Shown here in pieces: positions 8,080 through 12,886 of a DNA stretch of 12,886 bases. The notes under the pieces were generated by a model, which worked only from the letters and a program-made list of their open reading frames with translations, was not told the DNA's origin and did no database searches. The number at the start of each line of letters is the position of its first letter. Position 1 is the stretch's first letter. Source of the stretch: Chytridium lagenaria (Eukaryota > Chytridiomycota > Chytridiomycetes > Chytridiales > Chytridiaceae); the NCBI GenBank assembly GCA_025449115.1, contig JAHLKC010000331.1, positions 1 to 12,886 on the forward strand, read 5' to 3'. The position numbers and the translations under genes were made by a program.

Positions 8080-9310
8080 ATAAAGACGTCTACTATTGCC
8101 AATACTTTTGCGTACGGTCAGTACGGCGTTACACATCCTCCTGCGGTTACATATTAACCATCCCAGTCGTATACAGGCATATACTTCTGCTAATACTTTG
8201 TGTACGGCATCATACGGAGTTTTACGTCCTCTTGCGGTTACATATTAACCATCACAGTGTATACAGGCGTATACCATTACCAATACTTGTGTACGGTCGC
8301 GTACGGCGGTATACATCTTCCTGCGGTTACATATTAAACGTCCACAGTTGTATACAGGCGTATACCATTGCCAATACTTTGTGTACGGCCCTATACGGCG
8401 TTATACGACCTCTTGCGGTTACATATTAATCATTACAGTCGTATACAGGCGTATACCATTACCAATACTATGTGTACGGTCGCGTACGGCGGTATACGTC
8501 TTCCTGCGGTTACATATTAAACGCACAGTTGTATACAGGCGTATACCATTGCCAATACTTTGTGTACGGCCCTATACGGCGTTATACGACCTCTTGCGGT
8601 TACATATTAATCATTACAGTCGTATACAGGCGTATACCATTACCAATACTATGTGTACGGTCGCGTACGGCGGTATACGTCTTCCTGCGGTTACATATTA
8701 AACGCCACAGTTGTATACAGGCGTATACCATTGCCAATACTTTGTGTACGGCCCTATACGGCGTTATACGACCTCTTGCGGTTACATATTAATCATTACA
8801 GTCGTATACAGGCGTATACCATTACCAATACTATGTGTACGGTCGCGTACGGCGGTATACGTCTTCCTGCGGTTACATATTAAACGCACAGTTGTATACA
8901 GGCGTATACCATTGCCAATACTTTGTGTACGGCCCTATACGGCGTTATACGACCTCTTGCGGTTACATATTAATCATTACAGTCGTATACAGGCGTATAC
9001 CATTACCAATACTATGTGTACGGTCGCGTACGGCGGTATACGTCTTCCTGCGGTTACATATTAAACGTCACAGTTGTATACAGGCGTATACCATTGCCAA
9101 TACTTTGTGTACGGCCCTATACGGCGTTATACGACCTCTTGCGGTTACATATTAATCATTACAGTCGTATACAGGCGTATACCATTACCAATACTATGTG
9201 TACGGTCGCGTACGGCGGTATACGTCTTCCTGCGGTTACATATTAAACGTCACAGTTGTATACAGGCGTATACCATTGCCAATACTTTGTTTACGGCAGC
9301 GTACTGCTGT
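8080..9310 (+). repeat. Satellite array: 90-91-bp monomers organised as an A-B dimer of 181-182 bp
   Basis: Taking CAGT as monomer start, monomers begin at 8164, 8255, 8345, 8436, 8526, 8617, 8708, 8799, 8889, 8980, 9071, 9162 and 9253 (last one cut off near 9300). A diverged partial monomer lies at 8080-8163. From 8255 on two types alternate: A (CAGTCGTATACAGG, TACGGTCGCGTACGGCGG, ends TTAAACG) and B (CAGTTGTATACAGG, TACGGCCCTATACGGCG, ends TTAATCATTA). Like types are almost identical, while A and B differ at many sites. Each monomer carries several self-complementary GTATAC or GTAC steps. Short open frames through the array are by-products. Confidence 0.96.
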
Positions 9311-9371
9311 AGTTCTTTTATAAAGATATCCTCCACAAATTAAAATTAAGATGTGAGTGTAGAAATACATA

Positions 9372-9377
9372 TTTATT
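9372..9377 (-). promoter_or_regulatory. Possible polyadenylation signal for the 402-aa gene
   Basis: TTTATT on the + strand reads AATAAA on the minus strand, 13 nt past the TAA stop at 9391-9393. This hexamer is common by chance in AT-rich DNA. Confidence 0.35.
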
Positions 9378-9390
9378 TGTGCCAATATTG

Positions 9391-10901
9391 TTATATCCTA
9401 CGCCTCGGACTTCGACGAGGGCTTTGCCGCCATGCAACTTCCCGTTCAGGTGAACTGTATTCTGTTACAGATGAACGGGAGAACCCTGAACGTGGAGACC
9501 GAGACCGACGGCTTGACACCCGAGAAAGGGACCGGCTAGGCGGTAGATAGTGTACCTTTCTTCTGGAGCGCCGAGAGATTGATGCGTCCTCTGATGATCT
9601 AATCCTCTCAGAACGTCGAGGCGATTGACGCAATGAACTGCGTTGCGACCGGCGCGGTTCTTCACGATCCATTTCTGACAAGCGAGTATTCAGACGCCGT
9701 GGTTGTTCGGAGTCGTCAGAGATGTGGTCGTGCAACACAGACGTTTCATTATTTTCGTTAACATTGAGTTGATCTACCAAAAAAAAAGTTATATTACATA
9801 TACTCAACCCTATCAACATTACCTATCCTCCTATCAAGACTGTTCAGCCTATCTTCCAACCTTTCCACCATATCTTTAATCAGGTCAAGCTTCTGAAACA
9901 GATCGCTATTGTGAGCATTATCTCTATTCCGTAGGTGCGTAAAGCCGGATATCAATGCCCGATGAATCGCATTGTTTTCATGCATAACTAGGTTAAGAGA
10001 ATCCTGCTGTGCCGCCAGTGTCTGAAGTCCTGTTCCTCCAACGCTTACAATGTAGTTGTCATTTAACCTCTTTATCTCTCTTCGGTCAAAACCTGAAAAC
10101 GTGAAGGGTTATTTAGTTTTGTTCACCAATAATGTGCCGCCCCATACAGTTGTAAACCACTGTTGTCGGTCTACAGTATACTCACCAGGAACATGTTTTT
10201 CAAAACCAGCAGATATATAGCCTTTCGCAGCTTGGCATTCAGGATACGTAGCGAACATCATAACGCCAGCATTAATCTTTCTACTCATGTAATCAGCCTA
10301 CCGCAAATCAGTGCCCAGTTCTGATACAAGTTATTGAAGTTACTCACCGTTTGAACAAGATGCTCCCAATGACGTCGGAAAAATGAGTTCCTCAGAGAGC
10401 TTGCTTGAGCAGCAGCAACGTTATCAAAGTATGCATTCCTTCGCGGATTTGTCTGTTTGATAGTACCTATAAAATGTGATATTGGTGAGATTTGGTTGCA
10501 GGTATAGGGAAAAGTTTACCATCATCTGATATTTGACCACTCTTTATTTTGAATGGCCCATGAATGGGGATAGCAACCGGTTGTCGGGATGATTGTGTAC
10601 GATCCGCATCATTGGTGCGAGAGATGTTTATTTCTACCGTCCGTTGTTAGGCTTGATTATATTCCATTATACACTTGCCTAGGTCTTCACCGCCAAAGGA
10701 CGTGCTGTGCATGTTGTTGACTGGCTGTTCGCTGCGGAGCCGCCTATCACTCTGATGCCGGCGTAATTCATCGCTTCCTTGGCACGACTCATCGGTACTT
10801 TCATCAACATCAGGTGCATTGTTAATGATGTTATCGCCGTCTAAGCCATTGATAAATTGGGTTAGGTTTAGGCAGGATGTCTGCTCAGTGATCTTACCCA
10901 T
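9391..10901 (-). CDS. Unrecognised six-exon protein (402 aa) with coiled coil and SR-rich C-terminal tail
   Basis: Not recognised. Exons (minus): 10901-10691, 10633-10520, 10466-10348, 10297-10186, 10092-9823, 9773-9391; total 1,209 nt, no internal stop. Introns of 57, 53, 50, 93 and 49 nt all have GT...AG ends; donors are GTGAAG, GTAAAC, GTGAGT, GTGAGT and GTAATG, and intron 1 has CTAAC near its 3' end. The chosen ATG has a good context (CAAAATGG). Residues 1-70 are acidic/polar; 110-215 look folded (NAYFDNVAAAQ, FFRRHWEHL, YMSRKINAGVMMF, GYISAGFEKHVPGFDRRE); 249-281 form a heptad coiled coil that stays in register across intron 5 (RRI-D-QLN); about 310-402 are rich in RS/SR pairs (SRRSRR, SRVSSRRSRSPRSG). 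RS tails are typical of nuclear RNA-processing proteins, but no RRM is seen. It lies next to satellite DNA. Intron positions are predictions. Confidence 0.78.
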
Positions 10902-11270
10902 TTTGTGGTCGGTTAAATTAGGTATAATTTTTCTGTGTTTCCATAATCTAAAATGAATTATATTAAACAATTAAAGCGTATGCGGCGGTATGCCTACCGT
11001 ATGCGGTCATATATCTATTACAGACCGCCTGGTTACTTCCCTATACAGCTGTTATGCTTCTAACTTACATTTCCGCATTGGTCAACCAATATATTCATAA
11101 CATACATTATATACACAGCATAAACAGCAAGCATTTTATTTGCATAGCAACAATCAGGAAAATAATTACGAGAATTACAGCAGGTGCAAAAGTTGGGATA
11201 TAAACTGCAACAGCTTAGGGATAAAAAGAAATACAGCAATAATAAAAAAACCGAACGAGATAAAAATATG
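10902..11270. other. Spacer between the two minus-strand genes
   Basis: Contains the presumed promoter of the 402-aa gene and the 3' untranslated end of its neighbour. Just upstream of the former, 10975-11010 has GTATGCGGCGGTATGCC and CCGTATGCGG, similar to the satellite's GTACGGCGGTATAC. AATAAAA on the minus strand (about 11134-11140) could be the neighbour's polyadenylation signal. An 89-codon minus ORF at 11060-11329 is Phe/Leu/Cys-rich and looks like a chance frame. Confidence 0.45.
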
Positions 11271-11273
11271 GCT

Positions 11274-11552
11274 TTAATCTTCTTCTGCGAAGACGACAGC
11301 CAAGGGTGGAGTAGGCGATTCGGATACACCCAACTCGGAAGGGTAAACTCTTGAGGAATCCGTGAATCGTTGTTCGGGGTGCAGAATCTTTGCTCGTTTT
11401 ATGATTTCCTAAAATGAACAATTAAAAAAAGCCAGTTAAAGAAACTGCACGTACCGCCCAAATCATGTCTCTAGTTGAATTCATATCGACGCCCAGTCCA
11501 GCTCCCTGGGCTATGTACAGAAGATGTGGCTTTGACGAAGTTTTGGTAACGA
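11274..11552 (-). other. Alternative 3' exons of the repeat-protein gene
   Basis: Minus-strand exon 11552-11455, a 46-nt GTACGT...TTTTAG intron (11409-11454) and exon 11408-11274 stay open in one frame: HLLYIAQGAGLGVDMNSTRD, then MIWA joined to EIIKRAKILHPEQRFTD, ending VVFAEED and TAA at 11274-11276. The same frame is open through 11722-11590. It cannot be joined to the upstream acidic exon without a one-base change or another junction. It could be the true C-terminus, an alternative isoform, or a chance open frame. Confidence 0.4.
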
Positions 11553-12886
11553 CTTAAGTATGTTAGCCATATTAAAAAATTAATCATACAGGATGGGGTT
11601 TGCTGCGAGTGCCTGACGTGGTTCCCTTGGTAAGCCTTGTTGTAACCTTTCAGGCAATGATTTGCCTTCTGATGGCTTGGGATGCTTCTGGCCCTGCCGA
11701 CGTGCCGGTGCTGTCTCCTTTTCTTAGGACCCGTCAGGAAACGTCAGAATTATAATGTAAGTGTAATAAACCACCTTTTTTCTTTTCTTGAGTCTTCCTT
11801 TTCTTTCCTCTTTCTTCTTCTGCCGAATGTGTTTCTTCCTCAGAAGAATATGCTTCTTCTGTTTCTCCATGATCGTCATCATCATCAGACTCACGCTCCA
11901 ACATCTTCGCTTTTTTTGTGGTTTTACCTAGTTTAACGTTAAAGTCTTTGAAATAAAATCATTACAGTATTTCATACCCAAGTGTTTTGCAGTGATACGT
12001 GCCGACGTTGAGGAAGCCGCTGTGTAAGTTGTTGAACGTAAACGCGTGAATGGCTTACATTTTTTTCCTCCCACAGCAGTCTCAGATTCCTCTTCTCCTA
12101 TTTATAACGTGTCAGTGGTCAGTCAAATCATAATGCGATAGTTAGCATACCTTTTTTACCCCGAAGCCTAGATGGGGAGGTAGCTTCCTCCTCACCTTTT
12201 GTTTTAAATAAATACAATTTGAAGAATGTGTAAGTAATTGGTCGAACAACGATTCGAAAAACCGCTTACCCTTTTTACCGCGAAGCCTTGATGGCGAGGG
12301 AGCTTCCTCTTCACCTTGTTTTGAGATAAATACAATGGAAGAATGTGTCAGCAATTGGTCGAATAATAATTCGAAAACCGCTTACCCTTTTTACCCCGAA
12401 GCCTTGATGGTGAGGGAGCTTCCTCTTCACCTTGTTTTGAGATAAATACAATGGAAGAATGTGTCAGTAATTGGTCGAATAATAATTCGACAAACCGCTT
12501 ACCCTTTTTACCCCGAAGCCTTGATGGCGAGGGAGCTTCCTCTTCACCTTGTTTTGAGATAAATAACAATGGAAGAATGTGTCAGTAATTGGTCGAATAA
12601 TAATTCGACAAACCGCTTACCCTTTTTACCCCGAAGCCTTGATGGCGAGGGAGCTTCCTCTTCACCTTGTTTTGAGATAAATACAATGGAAGAATGTGTC
12701 AGTAATTGGTCGAATAATAATTCGACAAACCGCTTACCCTTTTTACCCCGAAGCCTTGATGGCGAGGGAGCTTCCTCTTCACCTTGTTTTGAGATAAATA
12801 CAATGGAAGAATGTGTCAGTAATTGGTCGAATAATAATTTGATACACCACTCACCCTTTTTACCCCGAAGCCTTGATGGCGAGGGA
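11471..12886 (-). CDS. Unrecognised repeat protein with tandem 45-nt exons; C-terminal part, 5' end outside window
   Basis: Not recognised. Exons (minus): 12886-12855 (cut by the edge), 12782-12738, 12665-12621, 12547-12503, 12430-12386, 12314-12270, 12195-12151, 12097-12059, 12019-11978, 11927-11775, 11722-11590, 11552-11471; about 249 residues. Seven exons encode GEEEAPSPSRLRGKK-type 15-mers; the next (39 nt) encodes the related GEEESETAVGGKK. Then come a Ser/Thr-rich 14-residue piece, an acidic/basic stretch (ESDDDDDHGETEE, KKRKTQEKKK), a Pro/Gln/Lys-rich linker and an end reading RYQNF...GSWTGRRYEFN. Every intron except the last is phase 1. Introns run 37-74 nt with GT...AG, and several have CTGAC or CTAAC branch-like sites. 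The charged, lysine-rich composition suggests a nuclear protein. The 3' end is uncertain: another frame through 11722-11455 joins a further exon at 11408-11274. The 39- and 37-nt introns are short. Confidence 0.68.
12151..12886 (-). repeat. Tandem array of exon-intron units, about 117 bp, at least seven exon copies
   Basis: Each unit is a 45-nt exon (GTGAAGAGG...AAAAAGG) plus an intron. Exon starts on the + strand are 12151, 12270, 12386, 12503, 12621, 12738 and 12855, giving steps of 119, 116, 117, 118, 117 and 117. All complete exons are exactly 45 nt; introns are 74, 71, 72, 73, 72 and 72 nt. Donors are GTATGC, GTAAGC or GTGAGT, acceptors CAAG or AAAAG, with CTGACAC about 30 nt before the acceptor. 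The array continues past the window. Confidence 0.92.
12475..12490. other. Intronic inverted repeat (representative copy)
   Basis: TCGAATAATAATTCGA pairs as TCGAAT/ATTCGA with a 4-nt loop, lying just inside the 5' splice site of each array intron (another copy at 12359-12374). The oldest intron (12196-12269) keeps a TCGAA/TTCGA stem with a different loop; the one at the window edge has one mismatch. Confidence 0.6.

Noticed and set aside
8080..9310. Possible CRISPR array from regular repeats
   Set aside because: The 90-91-bp units repeat over their full length, with no short repeat separated by unique spacers, and the context is eukaryotic. It is satellite DNA.
8232..9343. Overlapping ORFs of 65-117 codons with recurring YRRIPLPIL peptides
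   Set aside because: They arise because stop-free frames recur in a tandem satellite. Frames shift between monomers of 90 and 91 bp and no start or splice context is consistent.
11060..11329. 89-codon minus ORF with a hydrophobic Leu/Phe stretch, a possible membrane peptide
   Set aside because: It lies in AT-rich DNA, is rich in Cys/Phe/Tyr as chance frames are, and overlaps the better-supported alternative exon 11274-11408 in another frame.
11580..11582. TAA as the stop of the repeat-protein gene
   Set aside because: Reading on to this stop is possible, but it falls inside a convincing 37-nt intron (GTATGA, CTAAC, TTAAG) that keeps a frame open on both sides, so splicing is preferred.
11682..11936. 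84-codon + strand ORF
   Set aside because: It is the antisense of the acidic/lysine-rich exon 11775-11927; its Leu/Phe/Ser content is the expected complement.
12142..12569. A 39-residue protein repeat read straight through the 117-bp units
   Set aside because: The spacer is open in some copies, but indels in other copies (72 to 71, 73 and 74 nt) break this frame, whereas the 45-nt exon never changes length and GT...AG ends are conserved.
1..12886. tRNA, rRNA or long terminal repeats
   Set aside because: No cloverleaf with a recognisable T-arm, no rRNA-like block and no paired long terminal repeats were seen on reading both strands by eye.

Overview
The window is eukaryotic. It holds spliceosomal introns with GT-AG ends and CTAAC/CTGAC branch-site look-alikes, a non-LTR (LINE) retrotransposon ORF, CCCTAA/TTAGGG telomere-type repeats, microsatellite and satellite DNA, and serine/arginine-rich nuclear-type proteins. 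Introns of about 35-95 nt and the compact gene spacing suggest a fungus, perhaps an early-diverging one, but nothing here fixes the species. The layout looks subtelomeric. All four multi-unit telomere-like tracts between 5011 and 7316 carry CCCTAA on the + strand, so the nearest chromosome end would lie to the left.

Left part (1-2550): the 3' part of a LINE ORF with reverse transcriptase, thumb and C-terminal zinc knuckle, open to the window edge, followed by a pyrimidine-rich tail with a short TTAGGGTTAGG. Middle (2551-7318): about 4.7 kb of subtelomere-like mosaic. It has degenerate and partial copies of one module (2636-4999), a separate four-copy tandem repeat (3294-3851), then three tandem 777-bp units (5000-7288) ending in a telomeric tract. 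Module copies end at the same ATGTAC sequence, usually followed by CCTAA, and five copies keep a perfect 9-bp hairpin. Next come unique AT-rich DNA (7319-7764), a CATC/CCAT microsatellite (7776-8007), and a satellite of 90-91-bp monomers arranged as an A-B dimer (8080-9310).

Right part (9391-12886): two minus-strand genes, reconstructed here exon by exon. The first (9391-10901, six exons, 402 aa) is an unrecognised protein with a central globular-looking region, a coiled coil and an SR-rich tail. The second (11471-12886, 5' end outside the window) is the most striking feature: at least seven tandem copies of a 45-nt exon, each flanked by a 71-74-nt intron. Every copy is exactly 45 nt and phase 1-1, so splicing would give tandem 15-residue repeats (GEEEAPSPSRLRGKK). 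Indels are confined to the introns and exon changes are mostly synonymous.

The two genes are neighbours on one strand, but nothing in the sequence shows that they act together. Function could not be assigned to either.
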